From Stromatinia cepivora (taxonomy: Eukaryota; Ascomycota; Leotiomycetes; Helotiales; Sclerotiniaceae), in the NCBI GenBank assembly GCA_014898415.1, contig RCTD01000035.1:1-64000 (forward strand): 64,000 nt of DNA. The letters run 5' to 3'. Numbering within the stretch: the stretch's first letter is position 1; every line of letters starts with the position of its first letter. The notes beneath the pieces were generated by a model. That model searched no databases, was not told the DNA's origin, and saw nothing but the letters and a program-made list of their open reading frames with translations. The translations under genes and the position numbers were made by a program. This document shows, one piece after another, positions 37,483-51,152 of this stretch.

Positions 37483-39400
37483 GAGCCTTCTCTTTAGGGT
37501 TTCGTTTTCGAGAAGTCGATGAATTGTTGATATATTTGTGATTATGGGGAATTATCGATCTATTATATAGTTGCGATGTATGATTATTTTTATGTAATAA
37601 ATAAAGAGATAAATAATAATAATAATAATAACAAAAACAATATATAGTTTGCTTTTTGAAGGTTATATAAATCTTTTCGGAATTTTATCTTCGATCTTTT
37701 GTAACTTTTTTATTATAATTGTGGTATTATATTTTAAATCTATTATTATTTTCTTTAATATAATTTAATTCTTTTTCGAATTGATAGTACAATTTATTTG
37801 TGTATTTTTGCAATTCATGTATTTTATATGTTTTTATTATACTAAATGTATTGCTTATTATGATAATGCGAAATCTTTGTTTGAAAAAGAGGTAATAAAC
37901 AAAAATTTTTTTTTTTCAAAATGATTAGATCTTGTATATATAGAATATATTTGAAAGAAGAAATTTTGTATAATACTATTGGAAAACATCAATTTTGTAA
38001 TAAATTGTTTGTTATAACTTCATTGTGAATAATAAATAGCCGAAGTTGGTTCATTTGAAGAAATTATATTATTAAGGAAATTGAAGGATCGATAAATTAA
38101 ATTTATATAAAAAATAAAGGTTTTCTTTTGCAAATAAAAGAAATAATTTGATATAATTATTTTATAATACGAAAAAAGTTATATTGATATTGAATATATA
38201 AATAGAAAAGTTGATGAAATTAATAGAAATATATATAGATTTATAATAATACTTTATTAATATATTTAATATAATTTATCGTTTTTTTTGTTAATTGTTA
38301 TATAATTATATTAATAATTTGTAAATAAATCAATGAATGAAGATGAACTAGAAGATATTATTAATAAAGAGGATAAAAAAGAAATCCTTAAAGCTTTCTT
38401 GATTCGATTTAAATTATCGAAATCTGTTTGTGCTTTATCAATGAAATCGATATATCGAAAAACAATTAAAAACAAAGCTAAAAGTATTCGAAGTATTAAT
38501 AAAGTATCAATAAAGAAATCATAGATTATTATACTTCGAATAATCAAAGTGAAATTTATTGGGAAAACTTTCAAATCGATTTTTATTAAAAAAAAATATC
38601 AGAATTAATTGAACTCTTTAATAACAATAATAAAAATTTATAATAATCTAATATTAAATTATCAACTTTCAAAAGGTTTAAAAAGGAAAAACCCTTAATA
38701 ATTAATATACTGTTTCTATTTCTAATAAATTCTGGTAAATTAAATCCAATTCCTAAAATGAGTATAATATCATCGATCGATCGTTAAAAAACAACAATAG
38801 CTTCAATAAAGTCAATAATATCTATAGTAAAGAAATCAATAATTCAAATTAAGAATTTCGATTTTTTAAAAGACTTTAATAATAATGATATAAGTATTAT
38901 TCTAAATGAGTATAATTAATTAACGAAAAGACTTTTAAATCAATATAACAAATATAATGAATTGAATTTAATTGATCAATGATTAAATATTGATAAATCT
39001 TTTGGATTTTGATTATAAAATATAAATAAATCTTTCCCTATATTCATTTCTATAATAATTCCACAAATTTCCTATCGGGATTTTACTACCGAAAAATATA
39101 TTTGATGAATGTTTTATTAATTAATAAAACCGGATATTGATAAGAATTCGGATAATATAAATAAAAATAGATTATTGAAGAAAGAAATATAAAAATAAAG
39201 AAAATATAAATATTTAATAATGAAATAAAGGTAATATATTTTTAATAATATATTAGAGTAGATAAATTAAGTAAAGGTTTTTTAAATATCAATATTCTAA
39301 TTTTCTAATATAAATACAAATCTTTTTTATTTTTATAATATATTTTAATAATATTACTTCTTTGTTTTTCTTTATTATTGTAATAATAATATATTTTCTT
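37483..39400 (-). other. Gypsy-D 3' region downstream of pol
   Basis: About 1.9 kb lies between the chromodomain end and the 3' LTR. The part 37,483-37,780 is shared with the truncated copy. An open frame on the plus strand at 38,333-38,524 (63 codons, lysine-rich and serine-rich) lies antisense to the element. No motif supports it, and it could be a remnant of an extra ORF or chance. Confidence 0.5.
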
Positions 39401-41939
39401 TTTTATAGTTCTTTAAATACTTTTTAATATATATTAAGTTTCATAAAGCTTTTTATATATCTTTTATTGATTGATAATCTTTTTATTATATTAGATATTA
39501 TATTCTTTATTCTTTTTTCTTGTAAATTAGTATTTTTTCGATTTTATATTTTATATATCCTTCAATTTCTTTGGGAAACAGAGGGTCGGCGGTACTTTTA
39601 TATTTAAATTATAATTCGAATAATGAAATATAAAAAAATATATATTTTATATATTAATAAAAGTATTAATTTGTATATTTGTTTATTATTTATAATATTG
39701 ATGATAATAAAGAGGTTTATAAAATGATCAAAGAATTCCTTTTTGGATTATAATTGTTTAATATTTTTAATACTGAATATAATTTTATTATTGATATAAA
39801 ATCATTAGAGAAAATCTTTCTTATTATTCTTCGATCTTTTTTTTATTAAATTATTCCAAATTTCTGTTAACTTTGTTTTTTTCTAATTTAATGATTCGAT
39901 ATATTCTTATATAGTAGATACTCTTTTTTCGATATCGATATCCTCGCCAATATAGCTAAATATAAGTAGATATTTATATATTGTTTTAAAGAGTATTTTA
40001 TCAATTGCATTATATTGTATTATAAATGAATTCTATTAAAAGTAATAATAATGTTTAATCATTTTATCTTTAATTAATATAATAAATAATATAATAAATC
40101 AAATTCTGATTTTGCTGTTTTATTTAATTATTAGTTTATAAATAAAATATTATTGATAATTTATAATATATTCTTAAATAAAAAAGCAAACTCCTTTAAA
40201 ATTTGTTTACGAATTATAATCTTCGATCCGACATTATCTTTTTCGATATATCGAAATCCTTAAAAATATATTGAAACGGAATTTTTACTAATTCAAATAA
40301 AATTATTGTTTTATTAATTAAAATATATTAAACAAATTTTAAATATTTATCGATAATAACAAAAATGGTATTATATATATATTTATCTATTTTTGAAGAA
40401 GATAGATTTATAATAAAATCTATTGTTATTTCTTTTTAAAGATTGAAAAGGAATAATAGAATTTATAATTCATTATAAAATTAATAATATTTCATAATCA
40501 TTCATCAATAAATAATATATATTTATATATATCTTTTTATATTTTTCATTATATTAAATTAGAAATATTTGTTTTTCAGAATTTTCTAGGTTTTCTTGAT
40601 ATTTTAATAATCTTCTATAAGATCAATATAATAAGCCTTCAAGATTTCAGTTTTTATAATTCTATTTAGCAATACAAAGATATATTTATTATAAATAAAC
40701 AAATTATCAATATCGATTTTCCAAAATATAGTATCTTTAATTAAACTATATTGATATTTCAGATACTTTCTGTTTTTTATAAAATCGTTATTCTTTTAAA
40801 ACTATAACAAAATATTTTTTATTGATTCCAATATTAATTCAAATACTATTTTGTTATTAATTAATAAATTAATTATTCAATATAATATCGATTATTTATA
40901 ATCAATCCCTACTAATAATCCTTTAAAATTATACAAAAACAAACTATATCTCTTCTATTAAAAAAAATCTATAATATTCCACAAAGATTCTATTTCTACT
41001 TTCAAAGAAAAAAGAAAATTATGGTTATTATTATAATACTTTTCAATTTATTCTGTAATATAAATAATATTTTGTTAATATTATTTATATTTTCTGTATG
41101 ATCTGGTTATCTCGACGAATCGTTAATAAAGTTTAATTTACCCGATCTATAAATGATTATGAAATCGTAAGCAACCAGAACTTCCGTTCATCATATTTAT
41201 CTATTATTAAATTCTTTTTTTTCTATAAAATATTGAAGGTTGTTATAATCCGTTTTGATTATAATGATATATCGATTATTTGCAATATAATATTATTATT
41301 AAACAAAAGCCTTATAAATAACCAAAAATTCCTAATTATAAATAAAATACTTTTGTTTTATTAAATTAAACTTCCATAAATAAAAACAATAGAATACTAT
41401 TAAAAAGTAATAAGATTATTTATATTATCGAAAAACAACTGAAAAAATATATATCCTAATACAAATCCAGAAATATCGGTTTTGATTAAGATTCAAAATA
41501 TTGAATCGAAATATCGAAGTATTTATATAATAATAGAGATTTCTTTTAAATTATCAAAAGTATTTTAAACCTTTCTTATTCATTTGAATTCCGATATAAC
41601 CTTTCCCTTTTTGATATCTTATAATAAATTTGTTAGATTATAAACGATTTGTAAATAAACTATAATAAATCATTGATAAAAGTTTATAAAATCTAAAAAG
41701 ATTTGAATTTCATAAAGGGATATCGATATTGATCATTTAATGATAATCTGAATTCTGTTCAGTTTTACAGTAATATTTTTTTCTAATATAATAAAATCCA
41801 GAAATTCTATTTCATATATATAAAACATATATTTCTTTAATTTAATATAAAGCTTATATTTAAGTAATCTAGCGAAAACCTTATAGATATCAATAATATA
41901 GATTTCTTTATTTTTGAAATAAATAAAAATATTATTTAG
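39400..41939 (-). pseudogene. Gypsy-D pol, downstream half (RT end, RNase H, integrase, chromodomain)
   Basis: The minus strand resumes reverse transcriptase at 41,939 with IFIYFKNKE, then EFLDFIIL and FLDFINFY at 41,800-41,660. RNase H follows at about 41,620-41,150, integrase at about 41,000-39,900, and a chromodomain-like end at 39,590-39,410 (PLFPKEIEGY, YKIEKIL, KDYQSIKDI). Many stops are present. It is the direct continuation of the 47,421-49,804 half. Confidence 0.85.
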
Positions 41940-44900
41940 TGTTAACTTTTGGTGCAGGAAATAGTAGTATTGTTGACTATATAGATTGAATTAAGGATCT
42001 ATAATTCTAATAAGAATAGATTTGAAATTATTCTTAATTATGATTTATATATCATTGTGATTACATGATTTTAATTCTAATTCTATAATGGTTTCATTTT
42101 TAATATTCCTTTATTAAGGATATTCTATTCGATCTTTTTAGGTTATTAATCCTAATATTTTTTTAAACCTTTTGAAAGTAATCTTTATATAAAGTTTCGT
42201 TATTCTATTGGTAATTATATTATATATATTGATATAATTAGTAATGATTTTCTTCTTTTCTGTCAAATCCTTAATGAAATGATAATTGATATCTATATAT
42301 TTGGATCATTTATATAAATATAGGTTTTTGATTAAAGCTAAAATGCCTTGATTGTTATTAAGTATTTGAATTGTATCTCTATTCTTTTTAATATAATTTA
42401 ATCTGAATAGGTTTTTAAGTATTTATGTAATTTATCTTTTTTATTTGATGAATATTGTTATTATAATATATTCTAATTCTGTATTAAAGATAGCTATAAA
42501 TATTTGTTTTTTATTAATCCATGATATAAAATCTTTATAGAATATTATAACTTTCTTTGAAACATTTTTCTGGTTATATTTGTTATTAATCTAATCTGTA
42601 TTTGTATATATCTTTATTGTATTATCAAATATATTGTATGCTTTATAGATATCAGATTGTATTCCCTTTAATCCGAATTATAATTTCTGTTTGATTGTTG
42701 ATTGTAAATATTGTATTAGATTTTTCAAAGCTATAGTATAATATTTTGTTGGTTTTATTATAAATTATGAAAATCTTTTAATTAAAAATATTATATCTAA
42801 TCGAATATATATTGTTAGATGAATTATACTTTTTATTCATTATTAATATTTGTTTATATTTACTAATTTATTATTATCGATTATTGATTGAAGATGGATA
42901 TAATCCATTATTGATAGTTTCTTAATTTGATATTGTTTATATATAATATTATATTTGATTAATATAATATTGAGATATTCTTTTTGATTTATAATTAATA
43001 TATATACTTTTCTATTACAAATAATTCTAATATTTAGAATCTTATTAATCTCCCCTAAATTCTTAATATTAAAACAGATTAATAACTTTTTATCAAATTA
43101 AATAATTTGTAATGATATATATAATATAATAATAATATTATCGATATATACCAATAATATTATATTACAATCTTTGAATATATATAAATATAGATTTATC
43201 AAATTTTGTACAAAATCTATACTTAAAAACTCTTTTTTCAATAGTAAACTTCAATCTCTTTTAATTTGCTTTAAATTATATAAACTTTGTAAAATTTGTA
43301 ATATATATCCCTTTTTGATTTTAATATTTTGAAATAATTCGAAATAGATCTTTTCCTTTAAATATAATTCAATAAAGATATTTTTAATATTGAAATGTAA
43401 ATATTCCAAATTTTCCTTTATAATAATAATTAGAAATAATTTGAATATATTTAATTTTATTATTGATATAAATATTTCATTATAATCTTTTCTTAATATT
43501 TAATTGAACTTTTAAATCATTAATTTTATCTTAAATCATTTTATTTTGTTATTCTTAATTTTAATTATAAATATTTATTTTATCAAAATCAAATTATTTT
43601 TTTTAGGGAATATATATTCTTTTCAAATACTATTTTGAATTAAAAATATAATTTTCTTTTAAATAATTTTTTTTCATTTTTCAAAATATTCTTAATTCAA
43701 TATTGTTTTTTTATAAGTTTTTAATATTTTGATTTCTAGAACTTTTTTAATCAAATATATTATATCTTTTATATTATTTATATTTATTAATAAAATTATA
43801 AAATCTAAAACAATTTTATTTTTGATATAAAGATCTATTTTGTAAATAATTAGGATTATAATTATAATATATTTTATATTTTCTTGAATTTTAATCTATA
43901 TAAATATTGTAATCAATACTTTTATAATTTTATTTTTCTATTCTTCTTTAGAATCTTATTCTATATTTTTTTTCTATTTTTGTATTAAATATTTTAAGGA
44001 TTTGTTTTTAAGATTTATTATATCTTTTTATTCGATTTTAGATAATTATAGATTTATTTTGTTTTTTGATTTTGTTGAAATAAACTTATTAACAAAATTT
44101 AAAATAATTTTAAATTTTGTTTTTGATATAAATTCAGGGTTTATAAAAATTGACTTTTGGATTAGAATCTTTAAAATAATGGATTCGATATTTAAAGTAT
44201 TCTTAGAAAAAGATTTTTGATTTGTTTTTTGGATATTGCTATTTTTATCTTTATTATATATTAATATTGATATATCTAATTTATCTGATTTCAATTTGAT
44301 AATTAGAATACTTAATATAATTATTAAACTCAATATAATATCTATTAAAAAGAATATTTAGAATAAAAATGATATAGGTATTATATTTGATATTGAAGAT
44401 AAAGAAGATATTTTGTTTATTATTGATCTATTATAAGATTTTCGATCTGATTTTATATTTTTTATTTCTTATAAATCTGATTTACAATTTCTTAATTTAA
44501 AATTCAAATCTCTTTTTCGATAAAATTCATTTATAATTATTCTGTTTAATTGAAATATATAATCTAGTTTTGAAGAATATACTTTAATATATTTGTTTGT
44601 AATTTTTGAATATTCTAGAAATATATCGATTTTCGAAATATCCTGCAATTTGTTGTATCTTTACTTTTTCAGAATAGTTTTGGGATTGATATAAATATAA
44701 CATTTGTTTTTCTAGATTTTGTATATCTTTATATTTAATATTATATTTATAAAAACTTTTATAAAGAATTAATCTATTTCATTTATATTAGAATCAATAT
44801 TAATATAATTTCTGATATAAATATCGTATTTTATAATTTCGTTCCAAAATTCTAATAGTAATTTAATTTCTTTTAGTATTACTTTTATATTTATCTTTAT

Positions 44901-47420
44901 AATCTTTATATTTTATTTTGCAGATTTATTTTGATATAAAAAGGTAATTATTATAATTTTGGATTGTATATCTAATAATTATTTATAAATAATTCATAGA
45001 AATTCCGGTGTATTATTAATTCTAATTATAATGATCTTTTTTCCAATAATTAATTTCATCTTCTTTTTCCAAGTTTTTAATATTTAAATTATATTGTTTT
45101 TTTATTTAAATAATATAATCTAATTTATTTTTGTATAATTGTCAATAATCAATATAAAATAACGATTTCTATAAATCGATTTTAAGAATAATTCTGTAAT
45201 ATCGAAATATATAAATTCGAATCTTTTTGATTTATACAAACTTAATTACTTTGGAATATAATTGATTATTTTAATAAGTATATATATTTTGTAGATATCT
45301 AATTTAATTGAAATCTTTATTGATTTGATTATATTAAATATCTTATATAGATTCTTGATCTTATTTAAATCTAAATGATTGAATCTTTGATGCTATAATA
45401 GATATCTCTTTTTTTCCTTAAATATTAATCTATTATCAGTACTTTTAATATTATCGATTATTTTTAAAGAAAAACCTTTTTCTTGATTATTTTGATATAT
45501 ATTCAAATAAAGAATTGTATTTTTGTATTTTTTAATTATATATGAAACTATATATATTTCATTTTGTATTCTAATATAAATAACTTTTTTATTGTCCTTC
45601 TTGAAATATATATAATAAAAATTGAATTCCTTTTACAATCTTATTTCACAAATTCTTTTTTCTAATAATAAATTTACTTTTAATTCTAATATATATAATA
45701 CATTTGAAAATAATATCTTAAAACTATTTTTATATATTATATTTATTAAACCTTAATAATGATAATATATTATTCTTTGACCAACCTTTATTCTTCATTT
45801 GATAATAAATTTAATTGATCTAAATAATAAAGATTGATCAAATATATATAAAGAAACATCTATATTAATATATCATTTGCTAAAGGAAATTTTATTAATA
45901 ATCTTTTTTATCAAATTGTAATCTTCCTTTATTATATCTTTAATATCAAAATCTAATTCAGAAATATTATTAATAAAATATATTTGATCTTTTTTGTTGA
46001 AATAAATCTTCTTTGGATTCGATAATCTCTTTTTTCTTTAATAATAAAAATAATTATAAAGGAGTTTATTAATTTATATTAAATATAAACAATCTCATAT
46101 ATAATAATTTTCCCTTTAATACAGATCACAAATATTATTTAGGATTTCGAAATTTGATTCTTAATATTGAAAAGTATATCTAAATCCTTTCGCAATTTGT
46201 ATTTATTTTGATTTATTCTTAAAACAAAGTTTTTTAATCTATAAATATTTGATTTTATTATTAATATTAAAACTGATTTGAATATTCAATATATCCATTA
46301 TTCTTTGATAATCGATTAAAAGATTATATATTAAAATCAAAAACAAAATAATATTTTGATATATTAATCAATAATTTTTATTTATAATTTCTAATTTCCT
46401 TTTATACTTTTTCAATTTATTTCAAATTTCGATAATAATTATATCGGAATAAATATCAGATTGGAATTTGAAATTCTAAATCATTGTTATATATATATTG
46501 ATTATGATTATATTAATTCTGATATATTTTAATTTAAAATATTTCCAAAGTATATATACTGTTAAATATTTGTCAATAAGGATTTCATCGTTATCATTGA
46601 GTATTATATAAATATATAATAATATATTTGCTTTGTTCTTTAAATATTCCGATTTCAATTTAATATTGTAATATATACAATCATTGATTTTATAAATAAA
46701 TATTATATTGGATCCTATAATCTATATATATTCGTTTAATATTTGATTAATTATATAAAACTATTCTTTTCTTTTCAATTATATCTTTATTTATTTGAAT
46801 CATTATTTATAATTATTTTGATCAAGTTTCGAAGGATTATTTGATTTTGATATTATAAAGATTTTTTATTGTTTAATAAATATCGAAGATAATCTTTAGG
46901 TTTTTAAAATAATTTTAAAAAAAAATATATAATAAATAGATTCAGAATAATAAAGAAATATAAAAATAAAACAATAAGAAAATTTATAAAATTGTATTAT
47001 AATATATTTTCTTGTAATTATATAAATTTGCTCTTCATTTTTATTATAATTCTATATCAATACTATACAGATTACTCTCTGTTTTGGTTTGTAATATTGT
47101 AAATTATAAACTATATTATTGTATTTCAATTCTATTTCAATAATACTATATAAAAACTTTGATTTTCACTCTATTTCATCCTTATTAGCTATACTAATCT
47201 TTTCTCGATTTACTTTGTTTTTTAATCATTATTATACAACCGGATTTTATAACCTATTAACTTTTAATATAGGAAATAATAATATTATTGATTATATAGG
47301 TTGAATTAAGGATCTATAATTCTAATAGGAGTAGATCTGAGATTATCCCCAATTATGATCTGTGCATCATTGTGATCACGTGACCTCAATTCTAATCCTA
47401 TGATGGCCTCATTTCCAACA
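41940..47420 (-). mobile_element. Copia-2, complete Ty1/Copia element inside Gypsy-D
   Basis: A 5,481-bp element with 166-bp LTRs at 41,940-42,105 and 47,255-47,420, and a perfect TTTAG duplication (41,935-41,939 and 47,421-47,425). It is the same family as Copia-1 and collinear over its length. Coding is on the minus strand, with gag near 46,660-46,480, integrase in the middle, the linker near 44,330-44,050, and reverse transcriptase near 43,600-42,950. All are degraded by RIP-type changes, more than in Copia-1. Confidence 0.95.
42170..46900 (-). pseudogene. Copia-2 gag-pol, degraded
   Basis: The layout matches Copia-1. Open pieces survive at 46,476-46,658 (gag-like, 60 codons) and 44,046-44,333 (the linker between integrase and reverse transcriptase, 95 codons). 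The reverse transcriptase YIDD region aligns with Copia-1 but carries further changes around 43,150. It is non-functional because of numerous stops. Confidence 0.82.
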
Positions 47421-49804
47421 TTTAGATATATAATATAAATACTATTTATAAAACTAATAAATACTTGATTGATATATATTTGAAAAATAATAAAAACATT
47501 AATCAAACTGAAAAATATAATTAAATATTCAAACTATTTATAACAAATATAGAACATTATTTTCTATTCATTATCTTTCTATATATATATTTAATGATAT
47601 ATATCTTTAAGATTAAGTTTTATAAAGAAGATCCTTTGCCTTAAATAATTCAATGATTCATTAATTAAAAAAAAAATGTGATTTTTCTTTATAATTCAAT
47701 TAAGACTATAATAATCGATATATAATCGATAATCATTTCCTTTTTTTGGAATAAATATAATCAAAGTTTCGATAAAATTAATTGAATAACAAATCCAATC
47801 TTTTTTTTAATCTTTTTTAAGATATTCTTATAAAATTATTAATTTCTTTTTCGAAAAAGTATATATTGGTTTTTAGAAAAAAATTGATTTGGGTTTAAGG
47901 TTAATATAATGTTTTATTAGATAATGATTAAAGAATATATTGCTTTCGTTTTTGAAGAAAGTTTATTTATATTTTTTATATTCAAAAAGTATTTATAAAG
48001 ATAATAATATAAAAATACTTTTAAAGTTTGATAATAATCTTACAATTGATTAGATTTCAAATAATAATATATAGATTTTGATTTTAATCTTTATTTCTTT
48101 ATATAATTCTTTGATTATTATTATTTCGAAATTTTATAATACAGATCTAAAACGGAATAAAGTTAATTATCAATCGATATCTAGATTTATTATTTAAAGT
48201 TAAGGTAATTCTAAAATAATATTGATCCTAAATAGATCTAAAATAATAATAATGAATTAATAAATATATATTCTTTTTTCCTTATATTCGTTTGTAATTT
48301 TGATAATGAATTGATAATTATTATAGAAAAATATATTAATAGAATACTTTTATTAAAATCAAAAATTTAATTCTATTTAATATATTTGTTTTATTGAATA
48401 ATATTAATTTGTATTTCAGAATCGATAAAATAGTGTATCTTTGTTAAAGTATTATCGATCTTAAAAATTGCTTTGATAATTAGAATAATATATTCTTTTT
48501 ATTAAGGATCTAGAGTTATTAGAATAATTAAAATTATTATTAAATCTTAATATTTCCTTGATTATTATTTTATAAAAAATATATAGAATAATTATAAATA
48601 GAATAATTGTTTTTATATTATCAATAAATATATAGATTGATATATCTTTTCGAATAATGATTTGATTATTAATAATAATAATATTGTAATTCTTATTCTC
48701 AATAATTTTTCTTCAAAGTTTCTTTATTTTTTTTTATAAAAAAAGATTTAAAATATTAAGATTATAATTATATACTAATAATCAATGATGAATTATTTTA
48801 TTATTGAGATTATCTATTTTAAAAAAAAAATCGAAAGGATAATTTAATTATATAAAAGAATTACTCTATTTTCGATTACAAAATATTTCAAAGCGATTTA
48901 TTATACAATATATTTTATTTATATTCTTTAAATAGTATATTTACTTGATCAATTCATTTTTGTTTTCTAATTATTGAAATGATTTTGAAATTCTTTTTGC
49001 AATATAAGAAAATAAATCAATTAAAAAATATTCTTTTCGAATACTTTTTGCTTTTGATTCGATTTCTTTCTTTAAATTATTGAAGTATATTATAAAATTA
49101 TTTATATTTTGTATAAATTATTTGTTATATAATCAAATACTAACGATTACCTTTATTTAATATTATATTATATATATATTCTTTAAACTCTTTCTATAAT
49201 ATATTAAAATCTATTATTCTACTTTTATATCAATACCAAATTGTAAAAAATTGTTTTTGGAAATATTATATAATATGATTTATTTTCTTCTAATCTATCG
49301 GAAAATAATATTCATTGTTATTCCAAAATATAAATTCAATTTAAAAAAAGAAATCCTTTATTTTTATAATAATAGAATCTTAATAGAATAAAAGTTTTTG
49401 AAATTTCGAAGATTTTATTTGAAGAATTAAAATAGAATTAAATACTGTTTTTTTATTGTTAATAATTATTATCGATAAATTAATTACTTTTTTTTATATA
49501 AAACAAATAAAGATCTTTTCAATCTGATATTGATTTTTTAATCTGAAGATTTCAAACTTTTTTTATATATTTCTGAATCTTTGTATTAATTCTATTTCAA
49601 ATTATATAATGAATTAACAATTTGATATTAATATCTTATCTTTATTATTATTTAGAATCCTCGATATATTTTTCTCTTAATTTTGAAAAGTATTGAAATT
49701 GATCGAAAGATTTAAAATGCTTTTTGTTTCTATTATAATAATTGAAAAAAGTATCGATAATAATAAATTGATAAATTGTTCTTAAAAAATAAAATAAAAA
49801 AAAT
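47421..49804 (-). pseudogene. Gypsy-D gag-protease-RT, upstream half
   Basis: This runs from the 5' LTR to the Copia-2 insertion. The last readable part (47,510-47,426) is reverse transcriptase: FQIYINQVFISFIN then IYIIYL, stopping at the active-site motif. Upstream sequence must hold gag, protease and the start of RT, but it is too degraded to recognise. Confidence 0.75.
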
Positions 49805-50096
49805 TATCAGAATCATAAATAATAAAGAATTAATTAATCCCAAAACAATTATAAAACTTTTTATTATCCCTTTTCTATTTAAAAAAACTTCCTTCTCCTA
49901 AACTCAACAAAAAACAATATCGAAACAATAATAAATTATTGATTATATATTAGAATTTAATAAATACAAAGTTTTTATAGAGTTTTCTAATCGAATAATA
50001 GTATATTATCAATTACATATTTATCTTTAATAATAAAGCTACTTCCTTATAGAGTTTCCTAGTTTTATTAATAATACCCTTCTAGCAACCGTAACA
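49805..50096 (-). repeat. Gypsy-D 5' LTR
   Basis: 292 bp, from TATCAGAATC to GCAACCGTAACA, followed by TTTAT. It is the copy that best preserves the LTR start (TGTTACGGTTGC on the minus strand). Confidence 0.88.
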
Positions 50097-50101
50097 TTTA
50101 T

Positions 50102-50930
50102 ATTATAAAGTGATTAATAAGAGTTATTTATTATTCAATAACAACATTAGATAAATCTTTCAAATCTATAATTTTTCAATTATTATATAATTTATTATTA
50201 ATATCAACTCGATAATAATAAAATGAAATAATTCTTTTTAAAATCAAAAATAATCATTTTAATTCGAAATCTAATTATTTCATTTAAGCGCTATAAGATT
50301 TCTAATAAATATATAAATTAAATTTTATAAAAATAAATATTTTTAAAAAGTTTATAACTTTAATAATAGTATATTTTAAGATATAAAAATATAATATTTG
50401 CGATTATTTATTTTAATTCAATATAATATATTATCTTATTGCTTTTTATTTTATATTAGATTAAATTACATAATATAATATTATACTTTAGTTTTCCGAT
50501 TTTCAAAATTCCCTTAGTCGAAATAGGAAATTTCAAACAGAATAGAAAATATAAGCGAGATAATAGAGATTATTTAAATATCTTTTTTTTTTAAGTAGAA
50601 TTAGTTTTGATTAGAAATTATTATATCATATCTTACAAAAATAATCAAATTTAAAAATTTAAAATAATTTTTTAAAAAAATATAATTGTTTAAACTTTAA
50701 TAAAAATCTATTCTAAAATCTATTAAATAAAATATTAAAATAAATTCAATTGAATATATAGTTTTTATTATCTCCCTCTTTAATTAAATTTTTTCAAAAA
50801 AAGAAATTAAAGTTAGTTATTAAATTCTAATAGATTATAATGTTTAAATTTTAATTTAAATAAAAGCATCAAACAAAAACATAACAAACAAAACAAGACA
50901 AAATAACAAATACAAAAATCCATGGGTATC
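50102..50930. other. AT-rich edge of the transposon island
   Basis: No gene or repeat was recognised. AT content stays extreme until about 50,870, after which A- and C-rich sequence leads into normal genic composition. Confidence 0.6.
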
Positions 50931-51152
50931 ATATTTACAATGAGTATCTATATACATTCTATAGACACATCACATCACGTTCCTCCCCTCCACATCCCCT
51001 ATACCTCCCTCACCATTACTTATGTTTTGTAATCACAAACTTAAAACTTCAACGATTCCTCTTTCCTAGTCCTTGCAAAGCGGAAGACTTCTATTTAACC
51101 ATTCTCCCCCATTCTCTAGGAACAGCCCAATAGCTATTAGTTTGCAATGAAC

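Larger units (their letters stand above)
37191..50096 (-). mobile_element. Gypsy-D, complete Ty3/Gypsy chromovirus split by Copia-2
   Basis: Its two 292-bp LTRs lie at 37,191-37,482 (3' LTR) and 49,805-50,096 (5' LTR), in the same orientation. A perfect TTTAT duplication flanks it (37,186-37,190 and 50,097-50,101). Without Copia-2 and its duplication the element is about 7.4 kb. Coding is on the minus strand. The 5' LTR keeps GGTTGCTAGAAGGGT. Strong RIP-type decay is seen throughout. Confidence 0.92.

Noticed and set aside
38333..38524. Lysine-rich open frame antisense to Gypsy-D as a gene
   Set aside because: Both strands are open here and no motif is visible; it lies within the 3' region of a decayed element.
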